DNA of 64,000 bases, taken from assembly GCA_011009095.1 (NCBI GenBank), contig VTPC01007218.1:18397-82396 (forward strand), in the 5' to 3' direction. The notes under the pieces are model-generated. The model made no database searches, was not told the DNA's origin, and was given only the letters and a program-made list of their open reading frames with translations. This document shows, piece after piece, positions 13,501 through 28,500 of the stretch (position 1 is the first letter of the stretch; each line of letters opens with the position of its first letter). The DNA is from Ignelater luminosus. Its lineage: Eukaryota > Arthropoda > Insecta > Coleoptera > Elateridae. The position numbers were made by a program, and so were the translations under genes.

Positions 13501-16500
13501 TCGTATAAATCTTATCACCTTAATTAAAATAATCAAGTGAGATTCCAGAGTCACGCATAAATATTTTTTTTATAAAAACGATAATAAAAGCAACTAATAG
13601 GTAAAACTACAATATTAATTGATATATTCATATAAAAACTGAATAGCTAGTCGACTCATATGGGACACTTAATTTATTTCTTCGATTAACTATAATCGGT
13701 ACCTATTAATTTTATTTAAGGATTAGATGATTAGAAACTGTCTAGAAATATCTTATTAACGAATCACCTAAAAAAATGTGTAACCTTTTAAGTTACATCT
13801 CAAGTTACAGTTATAATATTATGTAGATTCATCACGAAGTATTCTTAAAATGTTATTTGTATTCTCATAATTTTAAAACACTTGTCGTGCTCGAACACAC
13901 CTCAGGGTATGCGTGTAGGATAAGAAGAATTATCTTGTATTCATGAATTTATTTAATTTATGTGTATTTACTTAAGACACCGTACAGTGGGAATTACAGA
14001 AAATGAATTTCCACAATAAATCACTTGTAATTTCGTTGCTTAAAAACGATTAAAAAATTAATATTCCAGTTATAAAATTAAAACTTACCTAATTTGTTGC
14101 TTGCTCTCTCTCAAAAAGTACCGAGAGTTAACGCACCTACCACGCACATTCTATAATAATTAAGGAAGTTGGGGGAACGATAAAATCATAAAACGTTGTG
14201 GTTATGTACATATCCTGTAATTTAACAGAAGTTTGTAGGTGTTACAGACTTTGATAATAATAATTCTCTAGGGTTCTAGGAATAATATTGTGCCTTCACC
14301 ATTACTCATTTAGACATACGCAAGCTAATAGAAACTGGAAAAAGATTTACTTAAGAAATATTAACAGAGTTATGAAAACGGTGAACATTTTGACAATTTT
14401 ATCGTAATCAATAAAAAAAATTAGAGGTTTTCTAATAGAAATAATCTAATCATACGTAATTTATAGTTTAAATACAATGGCACTTAAATAAATCAAATTT
14501 GTACTAAACGAATTGCAAATTTGATTTAGACAAAGAAAGATCAATTCAATGGTCAGAATAACTGGAATTTATTTTTATAATCTTAGATTCTTTTTCTCAT
14601 AAAGGATTGTATTATTCTGTTTTGTAAGATTCGTATCTATTATTATTTCATTATGTAAATGACATGTTCTTTTGTGTATGAATTGTTACATTTGACGTTA
14701 GTCTACATATTTACAATTACTTCATTTCTTCTTTCGGTAAAAGAATACACGCAGCAAATGGTAGCTCCACATCATTTGCACGCACAATATGTTCCAGCAA
14801 CACAATCCCAGAAAAAATAAACAATAGAACAAAATGAAAGTTCTCAGTTATTTACAACAACATTCAGTTTAATGATTTCAGTATTATTAAAGAAGAATTC
14901 GACTTTACTTTAATAATTGCTTTGATATTCTTCAACATCAACAATCATCAGTTATTTCATTTTGAACTTTAATAGTCGCAAATTTTGTCAATTACTTTTC
15001 CACTCCCAATTGTTTCTACTTAGAGATATATTTTTCAAAGTATTATTTTTATAAATGCAGCTTTAGAAGTTTCTAAAACACTTATTACTTTGCCATTCAA
15101 ATATTTCAATGAAAAGGTCAGCCGAGATTACCTACGTTGGATGCTTTTTGGATCTACGATAAAACATCAATAGCAATTTAAAGACAAATGAAGAACTTGA
15201 AGACCACACCAGATGGATTACAGCATAACTGCATTTTTATCTTTTAAAAAGTCCAATATACCTCTCTTGTAGTCAGATAGTAAGGTTTTTTCATTATCGT
15301 TTTATTATTAGAAGATGCATTTACTGAAAACAAAATAATAGATCTTTGATTCACTCCCTTTTAAGCGATATTTCTTTTACCATCTCCAATTTACTAGTAA
15401 TAATAATCCATATTGGTTATCATCACAGGTACAGATACATTTCATATGGATAAGTTTATAATTCGTCATGAGAGTGTTTTTAAGCATCTATGAAAGAATC
15501 TATTGTTTTGTACTTTTCTGATTTAATCACCTTCTTGAATCTAAATCTAAAAGAGGGAATAGCTAGCAAGCACAATAAGAATCTAAATTAGAAATTTTAA
15601 CAAGAATTATTTAGGAAACAAATTATTACATTGTGTATAATTATGAATTTTTGGAATTATGTATTCTTCTTCACGTATAGGGATTGCAATCCCGCAAAAC
15701 GGGATCCCGCATTCTTGCGGGATCCCGCTCCACTTAATGACCTGCGGGATCCCGCACCTTTAATCGCGCATCCGCGGATCCCGCAACTTTGAAATATGGC
15801 GCCAAATCTCCCACGTAAATAAAAATTTTACTCAACGTTTCGTTTCGCTGAGTGACCTTACCGCTTGGCGGCGGCGCGCGGTACGGCGGCGAGACGCGGG
15901 CGAGACATAGGAGTTGGAGATAATGAGTACGAAAGCGAGGTTTTTGAAAAGACACCTGAAGCTGGAACATCTGCAACTGCCACAGGCCCTGCACTCACAT
16001 TAAAGGAAAAATTAGAGAAACAGCTTAAACAAGAAAAAGAAACATTCAAGAAAAAGCCAGACAACAAGCAAAAGGATTATGAGAAAATTTTGAAAAAAGA
16101 AATGGCATGCTTTGAGTCTGATGGAATCAGAGGACAATACCTGACGCTTGCTTATAATTATATCCTGACTGTTCAACCGACTAGTGTAGAAGCAGAGAGA
16201 GCTTTTTGTGCAGCAGGATATATTTGTAGTTCTCTAAGAAGCAAGCTGGGAGATGATATCATAAACACCATTTGCTTCTTAAGAGCACATTTTCAAAAGA
16301 TAGCACTATAGGTTAGTCACAGTGATAGCACCTAAGAAAAATGATTAAAAATTATGATTTGACTGTTAGGTATTAGGTACAAGACAATAAGAACAAGCAA
16401 GGGTGGAATAATCATAAGCGAAAGTATTTTTTATACCAAAGGAGGCATTTAAAAATTAGTCAAAATAAATATTTTAATTATTCCTCCATACTGTTATGTG

Positions 16501-19500
16501 TTGATTGTTTAATATATGTGATATGTCTAATAAAAGTTGATTTTTCGAACAAAAACATCTTGTTTTATTATGATTCTGTAAAATTGTATTAAGAGTGCGG
16601 GATCCCGCGAGATCGAGCAATCCAGCACGTCAATCCCGCGGAATTGAAAATGTTGCGGGATTGCAATCCCTATTCACATATCACGCTAGAATTCTGTCCA
16701 ATCTCCGATACCCATTCTTAATGAACCAGACATGATATTAACACAGCTCTTAAAATAATTTTTTTCTTATTTCAGTGTTGTTTTATTTAAGAATTTAATG
16801 TTGCTTACATTTTGGGCTTTAGATCATTCAGTATTTTTACCAATATAATATCATATACATACATCATGGAGTTTAGTATAATTTAAAAACGTGGAGAAAT
16901 GTAAAAACTTTTTTGTCCCAACCAGGGTGATCTAATTTTTAATAAAGGAAACCAGGAATGTGAACCAAACAAGTTTAGTTCGTTCATCTTTATACCATAC
17001 ACTATAGCAGTCCAATAGACGGAGATTTTTCAATAGACGTTAATTGGGAAAAGATTGAGGGAAAGCTAGAGATAGTTTTAATTGCTCTACTTTGACTCCT
17101 GTTATAATATGTCGGTTCTTCTCTTTTTTCTGAGGTGAACTCAAACCGCCATATTGGAGAATAGTGGCGTCAACTTCATCTTGGAACTCATGTTCTTTTA
17201 GTTTAGGTCTTAAAAGTTCAACATCGATTTTGTCTTCAAAATGTGAGATAGGGATTTGGGCACGTAAGATTCCGGTAGTTGACGCAAATTACTGAGCATC
17301 GCAATCGGGCTTATCAACAACAACCTTATCGGTCTTTTTCTACACTTGCAAGGTCTGTTTTATAAAGAAGCTTTCTCGATATTGTACAATCAACAAAAGA
17401 ATATTGCAGTGATGCAGACTTGAATCTCTAGAGTCATGAGTCTTCCTTTTACTACTAGATTTATTTTGCAGCCTGTATTAGAAATTTTTCGTTTTCAGAA
17501 ACTTTTGGTTTTAACCCTGCAAAGATTACAAAATTAACTTTCAGTGAATTAGCAAGACAAATAACTCATATACGGCTTAGGGTAAAGTCGGGTGAGAATG
17601 TGAGATGACCAACATTTTAGAAAATGCAAGCAATACAGTGTGTCCAAGATAAGGATGCACAGCATGCGGATCTTGGAAACGGTAAGAGATACAGGATCGG
17701 TTGAATGGGATGAAAGTTGGCTATTTATAAGACCTTTTTGTTGACGTTTGCAAAATCTAGATATCTTGGATAGTTACAGAAATATTTAAAATAAAGTAGA
17801 TTTCTCGATTTTCGTTATTTTTTTTTTTATTTATTTAAAGAGATATTGGAAAACTAAAACTTACAGCCCCATAAGGATAAAATAGAAATAGGAATTTAAC
17901 TGGAAATAATCTAAATGAGCAGAATTTTTACTGTCAAATTTATTTTACTTATTAAAACCTGTGTTATGTAATTACGTTGATTTATTGGAATTTGTCGGAA
18001 TTATAGATTTTATTTTAAAATTCATCGTATTTATAGCAGATTGTCGATACCGTAAACAAGCCTCATTCTTGAAGGCAAAAACCAAGGCTACCTAGAATTT
18101 CAGGCCGACGCATCACGTGACAACGGCGAAAATAGTGGTTGAGAAATTCTAAATAGTGGTTAGCGAGCAGTGTGCATTTGACCACGGAACGGTGAAGTCG
18201 TATGTGCGGTCGTGCTTCTGCTAATTGAAATACATGCATAAAAACATTTTTAGGAAGATTTAAGTTTTGTAATTTTTTCATCTGTAATACTTTTATTCTT
18301 TTCTAATGAATTTCTATAAATTTTGGAATAATTATTAAGACATATATTACACATTATTGTAATGGCCTTTTCTAGTAGTGTATTGCTAAAATTACAATCA
18401 GACGTATTGAAAGAATAGTTTATTTTATGGAATTCTAAACAAAAAGTAAATAAAGTTCTTATTTTTATTATTCGAATTTATTGCTAAATATTTGCTTTCA
18501 AAGTGTCCGGCACAAATCTTACTATGTTTATTGCTTTTGACGTTTGCAAACCTTTCCCAAACTATTTTCCTCTCATTATTAGGAAAGGTAAAAACCGGAG
18601 TGTACAAATTCGATTTCTTACTGCTGCTGCAATTTTTAATAACGCAAGTGGAAGGCATCTTCAGCAGAAACGCAACTCTGTAATTGGAGAAATAACGTGA
18701 GTAATTGCGTATGCGAGCTGCAAGCGCTGCGAGGTGCGAATCGTGTTTATAGTGTTGCATTCACGATGGGACCCGAATATTAGTGGTTCGAGTATTTCCG
18801 TTTGCGATGGCCTAAAATTTTAGGTGGCTTTGGCAAAAACTATTTCAAGTTACACCAGTTCTCACATCTTTGCAACTTTTACCATGCCCTTTACAAACGG
18901 ATACCCTTCAATTGTTGTGGTCTTAATTGTAGCAAGTACACGTACAAACTTAATAAAATATTCCTTGCTTCTTGTTTATTATTTACAAAACCATTATTTA
19001 GAGCAAAACAAAATCAATAAACTGAATTAAAGTAAACTCTATTAAGAAATCAAACCAAATACCTTCTTGCTTAGAAGAGTTCAAACTGTATTAGGCAGTA
19101 TTTCAGTTGTGCATGTACAGGGTGTCTCAAGATTCGCAGATTTCCTGGTGAAAGTCAATAATCGGTTGCACTAAAAAGGTAGATTTGTAAAGAGAAGTTA
19201 CCTCCAATAAATAATTTCAAATTTGAAAGTCTTGGAAGTTGAGAAAAAATAAGATTTTTATATTTGTAGCAACATTAAAGATTCAAGCACTATAGTTGAA
19301 GGTGAGTGCAAATTAAATAGAAAGATTATGCATAGCATTAGACTTTGAAGAAGGTATGCCTTCTGGTACAGATTTTTATTTATTTTTGTAGAGAACGATG
19401 AAAGTAAAGTTTGTTAACTAAAAATCATGTGTCATTTGTTGTTGCTCAGCTTTCGTTAGGGCAACTGTGTTGTCGCACTGCAAAAGAGTTTCTCAGTTTT

Positions 19501-22500
19501 TGTATTAAAATAAATTTGAACTAATACTTAAACTGCGTTTTTAACCCAAGATAGGCACTTAATGCTACCTTATAAAAAAAATCGACAAAGCTTGGGACAC
19601 CCTGTATAATAAACAAAAGCGATATATATACAATTCCGGTAATTATCACTATTATTAAAATTATTACAATTATAATAGGCTAGAATATTTTTAGAAACAT
19701 TGTACTCACCAGACTTACAGCATTTGCCAATTTATCTCAACTCACAAAATTTCGTGATATTGTTTTTATTATTTTACTATACTACTATAACTTTGACGTA
19801 GCTCGGATCACAATACAGACATGAGCTCTAGTATACACAACAGTCTGCAGAACGAACATCTCGATCTAGCAATTTTACATCAGCATTTTAGCTGTTGGTC
19901 ATCTCTCCCACTGAGCCATGCCATTCGACTTTACCTTACTAAACATATGTACTTACGATGTTTACAACTTCTTAATATAGAAGTCTTTAGTACATTGTCG
20001 CTTTATCTTACTAAACAAATGTACCATGTTCACACTTCCTAACGTAGAAGCCTTTGGTAAATAGCAAACAAAAGGATATAAATCAATTTAATAGTTTGAC
20101 CAGCTACCAAACGTTAGAATTCACAGTTTCAATAAAAATATGCAACCTTTTGTTCTAGGTCCGTTAAGATTCAAAAGACAAAAATGTTTTTAAAGCCGTG
20201 CTTACACCAATCTTAAGGGATGGTACAAATTACTATAACCAGGCAAACTTTAAAATGTACTTACGTGAGACATGCTAACTTTAAGAGGAATTCTCAAAGT
20301 TACTATATATTGAAATACTTAAAACCAAGCTGGAAATCACTTTACAGTACCCAGTAACCCAAAGTAAATAAACAAATATCAGATCTAATATATGTGTAAC
20401 AAGAGAATGTTTAGATTATTTTTATTTAAAAGCCAAAAAGTTGTAGCTTAACAGTAACAAGTACTACAACACTGAATTAAAGAGATAAAATCAATAGTAG
20501 AAAGTTGCAATCACACAGAAGAAATGTTTAAATGTATAAAGAGATTAGAATCTGCAACTCAAAACAAAAATAAGTAGATACTACTGACCGTTCCTGTTTT
20601 TACCTGTACTATAGATTTTTTTCAATGGAATTTGATATTCAGTTACTTTCAATGAATAAAGATAAATAAATAAAAAATAAAAACAATCAAAAAATTTAGA
20701 TCAAGTTTGAACCGATAGTATACAAATTTAGGTAAAAATTCTTTATGGTAAGTTTAATTTTAGAGTAGAAAATATGTAATATCCACATTTTTTTCAAATT
20801 AGTTACACTCTAATATCATTAATCGTGTGTTTCTAGTAACATTACATTATAATACCTCAGTTTTATTGCGTTTTCGTTAGTACCCTTATAAACAAACTAT
20901 CGTTAACGGTTCTACTAACGTTACCTTTCAAGAACAATCAAATCTTATCACAGTTATGCATATCAATAAATAAATTATATTAAAAACTCCGCAATGAATA
21001 CTTGCTTATGCACACATTCCTTTTCCGATACGGAAAACTATTTTAAAGTTTTTCCATTAACCTTAAAATTAAATTATGGACAATATACCTACCAATAAAT
21101 TGCGTTTATCAGAAAGAACTAAAGAAAGCAAACTGAAAATGAAAAAGTCCAAAATGCAATAATTAAGGTATTTGATTCAAAGTAATTTAGGGATTAATCG
21201 CCTCTTATAATCACCTTTTTTGTTTCTTAGTTTCATTCCAGTAAAAATGCATGATCGAACCATACACGAAGTTGCTTAATCGTAATTTCAAAAGGTTCTA
21301 TTTTTTGTAGAAACAAAAGAGTCTATATAACATTTGAAAATAGATTAAATATTTCTGTAGACGCCGTTCATCAAATCTTCTTTTAATATATTTTTCCTAA
21401 AAAACGAATGCTGTTTGGTTAGTATCTTTAATTGCCAATTTAAAAAACAAAGAACTACACAAACTTTTATAAAACAATCATTACAAGAAAATACGCACGA
21501 TTTAGAATTACAGTTTATTATAATGAGGATAATATTTATTGGTTATTTTCGATATTAGAATTAAACGTAATTTGAAAAAAGTCGCTGACATTTACCATAA
21601 GTAATATTATAATGAGGTCGATGTCATGCACGATTTTATCAGCTCCATTATACCATATCGCCCAATAGGTTGGCAATTTGTACGTTAATAGCTGCCAATT
21701 TTGCAATTAAAACTATTTAAAAAGACAAATATCAGTATTACTACAATTCGATTCAGTAATTACGCTAAAAATTCATTCATTAAAAGATGTTTAACTAAAC
21801 TATTAAATAAAGTTGAACAGACTGATTAAAGGAAAATGGTTTTTGTTTATTATGTATTGACAGAAAAAGGAATGAAAATAAAGGAATAAATGATGAAATT
21901 AATGGTAAGGTACGTTGGACCGGTTGGATTATTGATCCCTGGGGCATTTTGCAAAGTAGAACAGTCAGATCACCGATCTGTGCATGTTGGTGGTTTACTG
22001 ATTTTGCACTCCGAAAATGACACTTTAACAAGTCTTTCCAGTTTTTATCGATATCACAGCTTTAAATTCGAGTCACTGAAGAAGAAACTTGTAGTAAAGT
22101 AACGGTTTATTAGGAGATCATTAATATTTAAAGACCATCTATTATATCGATGTACAAGTAAAAACAATGTCACGAACAAAGTTATAATTATGCATTAGAC
22201 GTAAATCAACAAAGTGATGATTATTTACATATACTACAGGCGTGCATCTTTAATTCTTCATTGTGCTGCTGAAATTCGCTATTAACATCCATAAACTACA
22301 CCTGCATAAAAGCTCTCTCGCGACCTTCACCGGAAATCCGAATGGATCAAAATGGGCAAATGAATTGAAACAAAAATACATTAATATGCAATTAACTTCG
22401 TGTCAATGCATGTCCTTGATCAAACATAACGGCATAGAAAAGATCACTAATCAGTAATCAGTAAGGATGAATAATCTTCATTTGTATGTAGATGTGTATG

Positions 22501-25500
22501 CAGATTTATTTAGGTTTGTTTAGATTTATCGTCATGATGAACGTAAAGCCTTAGAGTTGGTCAGTAATTAAATTTATTTTAAAAAATTGTAATGAGATAG
22601 AAACTTATATTCCTAATTATAAATGTATCACAATAAAAAAAACTATAATGACATCAAGATGAGTTATTTTACAATCTTGCTGACCTATACCTTCATACAC
22701 CTCCCAGTAAAAAATCAAAACAAATTATGTTAACTAAATACGTAATAATTACTAACGGAACAGGTTAGGTACTAAAAAATACGAAAATAATAAAACCTTT
22801 TTCTTTCAGTTTCTATTTTGAATACCTTCTTTTTTATATAAATATTATAGTAAAGACACAATAAATAAAAAACATTCGATTTCTTTTGTTTGTACGTAAA
22901 ATGATGTCAACTTTTTGTTAAGAATCAAGATGTTAACCTAATAAATTTAAATAAGAAAAAAATGACAAAGCTAGTATGACTGTCTATTTTAACCTAAAAT
23001 TTTTGAGCTACTTTTACTTTTAATATTTAAATACTCCAGTCAACTATCAACTTAAAACAAATAAGACACTCCTGTTAAAAACTTAATTAACATCAAGAAG
23101 CTACTAGACGGAATTTAAGATACAACTACAATTAAACTACTCCATAATTAGACAGATAATTTGATTTGAAATACATCCACTTGTAAAAATGATTAACTAC
23201 ATGCGAAAGCTACTTTATCGTTATCTAACTGATCAATCAAACTTTAGACATATTTGCATTTGCATTTAATGCCAATAAAAATTTATGATACATGCAAACA
23301 TTATAAAAATGGTAAAATTAGTTTATTTTTAGAATTTTTTTCTCGAATGTTGCAGTAACAAGTTTTCTTATAAGATTCAGAAGTAACGGGTAGAAAAAGT
23401 AGCCCGCGGCGCTCCTTAGGTCTAGGGGCCGCGCCTTCGAGGGCTAACGGATTGCACAACCCGTAAGAGACCTGGGCTTGGCCCCCTTGAGTTCAAATCT
23501 GCGTGTATGTAATGGTGCTATACTACTTGTAAAGATTTATTAAATAAGCACAAAAAAAGTTGTTAAAAAGATCGTTTCAAGAGATAACTGTTATGAAATT
23601 TCAGTAAAAACGTGTAAACTTATTTTTTAAACAAAAAGTTAATTGATGAAGTTATGGCGCTCTAGTTTTTCTTTGATTTTGTTTATTTAAATGAAAATGG
23701 TTTTTAATTAATTTTACTTGTATAATTGTATTTTTATGGTTTCCACAAGTTTGAAATAAACTTTGTCTTTACAAAGCCCGATTCTACAGATTGTTCGATT
23801 TATTATTTAGACGATCTAGCCAAGATATAGGTTAAGAAAAATATTATAAACTTTACAGATTATTTTAGACATCACGTCGGTTGACCGTAACATGCATTTT
23901 TTGCGTTCAGATGACACTATAGTTGACTTTACAAGGATTTTCAACATTTTTGAATAAACCTGTTTTTACTTTAATTGCAGTTAACCAGTGTTACCAGACG
24001 TATCATGTGTTACACGACACATCCTAAAGAACATGGCAAATAATGTTGCTTCTTTTTCCTCTACTGGCGCGTGCACTGTTTAAAATACAATTATCGTTCT
24101 TCTACACGGTAGTGATTAGATCGTTTGGATCCGTTAAAGACATTACGAAAAAAAATGAGAATTAGTAACCCAGAACGAAAGTTTTCCTGTAACATAAATT
24201 GCAACTGCCACGTTGTGTATACAACCTGATATATAAATTTGGGGTGTTAATTGGGGTCCAGCGCCGGTGAGGTCAAAGATTTACGAAAAAAAAGTAAATT
24301 AGAAATGCAAGATAATAAACCAAACCATCCTTCTCAGGGCGAACGCCTGAGGACAGAAGCAGAGTCAGCTTCCGAAACGTCACCACAAAATATCGCAACA
24401 GAGTGTGGCAATAGCCCAATTAACACCTCAAATGAGAATCCACTCATCAACTTTTAGACAACAACTGGTATACGTATAAAGCACAATTGAAAATATTATT
24501 TACATTTGTTATTCAAACGAAATATCTAAATTCTTCTCAACTTACAATCTAGTCTATGTTCATAAAAGAAAAATAAGTGAAAAACTCTCTCTATTTTGAT
24601 GTAGGCAAATTAATTGCGTACAACAGCAAAAACAGTGGAGCAACGACTATAAATTTCTTTTCGACGCTCATCTATAAGTTATAACCTGCACCGTTAAGGA
24701 TCCGACAAGCTAGCTGTCCAGAAGTCGGCACCATAACTTCCAATACGAAGTTCTCAATTGAATCGAATGATAACAAAAGAGTTACCCCAAAAGTTTACTT
24801 ATTCAGTACAGTAGCTACTAAAATGACCTGGAGCGCATCTTTAATTTAACGCGACGGTTCGGTAGTTGACTTATAGTGACGACAACTGTACCGCCAGCTT
24901 CTCAATATTAACATAGATACGGTAATTTCCAACAAATATATATTTTTGTTGCCTGGGATTACAGGCCACGATTACACAATCCGTGAATCAAACTTGCCGA
25001 GGTTGGATCCTACCAAGATCAGCAATAAACGACAGTACTAAACAAGAAATTATCTTTTAAACATCTGGACCACAAATGTATTTTACTAAAGACGAGGCGA
25101 TGTACAGGATGTATTCAAACTCAAAGAAATATTAATGTAATGAACGATATAAAGCGGATTTTGTTAATGAAATAAGATTCCTAGACGTTAATTATTGCTC
25201 GGAAAATGCTATTTTACTAAAGGCAGACCTTTTTGCAAAATAACACAACAAAGATTCTTTATGATAAAAAAGACACCCTATATATTTACAATATCTGAAA
25301 ATGTTAAAAGATGATACGCGTTCATTTGGTGTTCACTAACAGTACAGATTATTATTTAGGAAAATTCAAAGCGGAGAAGTTTTTGGTTAAGATGATTCTT
25401 TTATTAACAATCAAAGAAAATAAGAAAAATTTTGTCCAGGTAGAAATATTATGTAGATGGTATACGTTACCATTATGTTAAAGAATTAAGAAAATATATA

Positions 25501-28500
25501 GATCGGTCACTAAGATCAGTTTTTCGATACTCCTTGACTGTTTAGTTGCCTCTACAACTGAAATCTATTTCAGCGTAAACTTAAAAAATTACCTTTTGTA
25601 ACAGTATTTGTGTTGATCAGCAAGATTTATTGAGAGAACATGACTATTGCTTAACAACTGACATATAAGACGGTGAAGAAATGTTTAGCATTACATTTAC
25701 TACAGCTGAGCTTAATATGTAATACTTTTTTATTATTGATAGAAACAAGGGCGCGGTGGCGGCTTCTTTGGACCATGTTATTGTTTATAGCAACAGTAAA
25801 TTCAATGTTCCTTCATTTCTATAAGAAGTTTCTTCATGAAAGACTTGCTACTTTTTTCGCATTTTGGTATTAATGCATACACCAGAATCAAATCTGAAAA
25901 CTTATGAATGGATTTGTTGTTGGAGACAAAACTGATGTTTTATTCAACTTAGTATACGGAGATGTTATTGGTCTTTCAAGACGCGTTTATCAATGAGTTG
26001 TTTAATTTTACATTTTCAGTCTTCCTAATTACATTACATTACATCACCATTGATTACGGCTTCTTGTACTAATCAAGTTCATCCTTTACTGGGATATTTT
26101 AGTATGCAAACTTAACTGTGTACTTTTGTATTGTATAAATGGTAACCCTATTTTGTAGCTACCCGATAGATGTATCACTTTTTGTCTAAAACCGTATCAT
26201 TCTGATATATTTCCGCGCAATTTATCTTTTTTCAATTTGGTTTTATTGCTTGATATAGCACCTACTATTTTTACCTTATTTTATGACTTTGCACTTTATC
26301 AAGATATTAATTACCACGTTCAAGATAAACTTCGGATTTCTTGCGCAGTACTTTTCAGTTTTCTCCTAAATCAACTCCTCTACCACATTGTAGATGTTAA
26401 AATACCCCTGAAGAGATACGTGAACTATAGATGCAATAAACGACAAGATTTAAAATACCGTCAGCATCGATAAAAAGTTCAATTCGAAGTTTCCCATTTT
26501 TGCTTAATTCTTGTTTTATACATTTACTTAACATAGGTTGTTTATGAAATTAAATTAATTGAATTATTTTAAGTATTTTAGTATATACAGAAAGCTTGTT
26601 TAAAATTAGCGAATAGTGAAGAAATTGGGTTTTTGTGTTGAAACAGTCTTTCAAGAAATTTGTAAAAAGTGGGATGCATAATATTACAACTCAGTTTTAA
26701 CATAAATGCAACTTTTAGATTACATTATCTCTTTTTGTTATATTTTATGGAATATCTTAGCATACAAATATACCTTATTACATTTATATGCAGTAGCTCA
26801 TAAATTTATCCTTAAAAGCGGCAATTTCGTGGACATAAATTATACTTGTTGAGACAAAGAAAGTTGATAATTGATAAATGAAGCGAGTAGAAACAAAACA
26901 AAACTAATTATAATTTTTAGTTTTTGTTTTTGTTATGATATTCTGTTAATTTGTTGTTATCTTCAGGTGTTATTATTAATCAGGAGATAGTAATTCGTTG
27001 GGTTAGTTAAATTCTAATTTATTACAAATTATTCAGGTCAGTTATTTCTCTTTTGTCATTTCTAATGTCCACTTAAAAATTTACTTTTTCATGTTGCATT
27101 CCTTGATTTGTTCTTTCTTTTTCATTTTTGCCCTTTAAACTATTTGAAAGTTTAATAAAAGAAAGGTTAGATTTCAAATTATTCTATAAGAATCGTTGGG
27201 TTTAAAACTAGTACTTTCGATAATTAAAGTAATTGAATAAATAAAACATTCAAAAATACAAAAAACGAAAACATGACATACTATGTAAAAAATAATTGCA
27301 ATAGGTTGATCTATCGAACAAATTTATGATAGTGATTGACATGAACTGAATAAGATGGAAGGTATTCTACTATTCTAGCTTTTAAACTTATCTAAACGCG
27401 ATTTGCCAGATCGGTAACCGTCAATCTACAAGCCTATGATTGAATAGATTGACACACGCGTTTATAACCATAATGTGTTGTACGCCTTATATTGAAGTTA
27501 TGTTGCTTCACCATCTGGTCTAGATTTATATTTTGCTAGTTCTTTTTTGCGTGCGAATGCTCTTATTGTATTGCTAACCGTAGGTTCGGTTCGCTTTATA
27601 TTAATTTCGCAACAATGAAATGAGCAATTAATATTAATTAATTTGCGGGTTGGTTTAGATTCCCACCTTAGAATTAAACGATAAATCAATCCTTTTATTC
27701 ATAAATCTATAACAGAAAGATATTAAACCGACTATTGCTTTTAAGTCGGCGTTTTTTATATTTAATAGTAACAGACATTTAATTTATCATTTTAATAATG
27801 TAAATATCCATCTTTATAAATTTAATGAAAACAAAAACAACACAAAGTGAGTAATCTCCATTCACTTTACTTAAATGGTCTAATGGTATCCATTAACTAG
27901 TTGTAAATATACTACGTTTATAACGATTGCCCGCTTTAACCATTAAGAATCAGAAAATGTGCCTTTTTTATTTAATTATTGCTACGCTGCAATTAGGTAA
28001 GTAGAGAAATGTTTTTGAAAAAAAGCTTTAGTAACGTGCTTTTATTTCCAAGTATTCTTTTGAAATAGGTACAACATTCTATCTATTAAATAAATATTAT
28101 ACTTATTACATAAATTATTTCGCGGAAGCTATTTTTAGAATTCATTCTTCTATCAAGATTCGTTTGTCATATTATTAAATATTTCAAAAATTTGATTAAC
28201 AGTTTCCTTTTGTTGAGACCATGTAGTTGTTTTATTTTATTTTTATTACATTGTATATAACTTGGATAGATTATTATCTAAAAGATCAAAAACCTGTAAC
28301 AAATCATACCTTGTTCTACGAGATATTGCAGTAGTTACTCCAAAACCTAACGCAATATTAAGAACAAGCCCCTCTATTTAATCGCATAGATTTTCCAAGA
28401 TTTTGTCGATCTGATGTTTTCTAGTCCATGTCCAATTTGTACAAATGAAATTGGCCACGTCAAATAGTTTGAGCGAATTTTAAGAAGATTTTATCTCAAG

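Noticed and set aside
15734-16067. - strand open frames inside the hAT element
   Set aside because: Shadows of the transposase frame and of GC-rich palindromes on the opposite strand.
18492-18700. + strand open frames opposite the THAP fragment
   Set aside because: Mirror frames of the THAP coding strand. The - strand frame has the zinc ligands, these do not.
21795-22102. Overlapping frames on both strands near 22 kb
   Set aside because: Two strands open over the same bases with no recognisable domain. Typical of chance.
23401-23510. A functional tRNA gene
   Set aside because: A-box and B-box-like motifs are present but the stems do not pair. Recorded as a SINE or relic instead.
26237-26473. 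78-codon hydrophobic open frame
   Set aside because: Composition follows the AT content, no ATG at the frame start, no motif, no splice partners.
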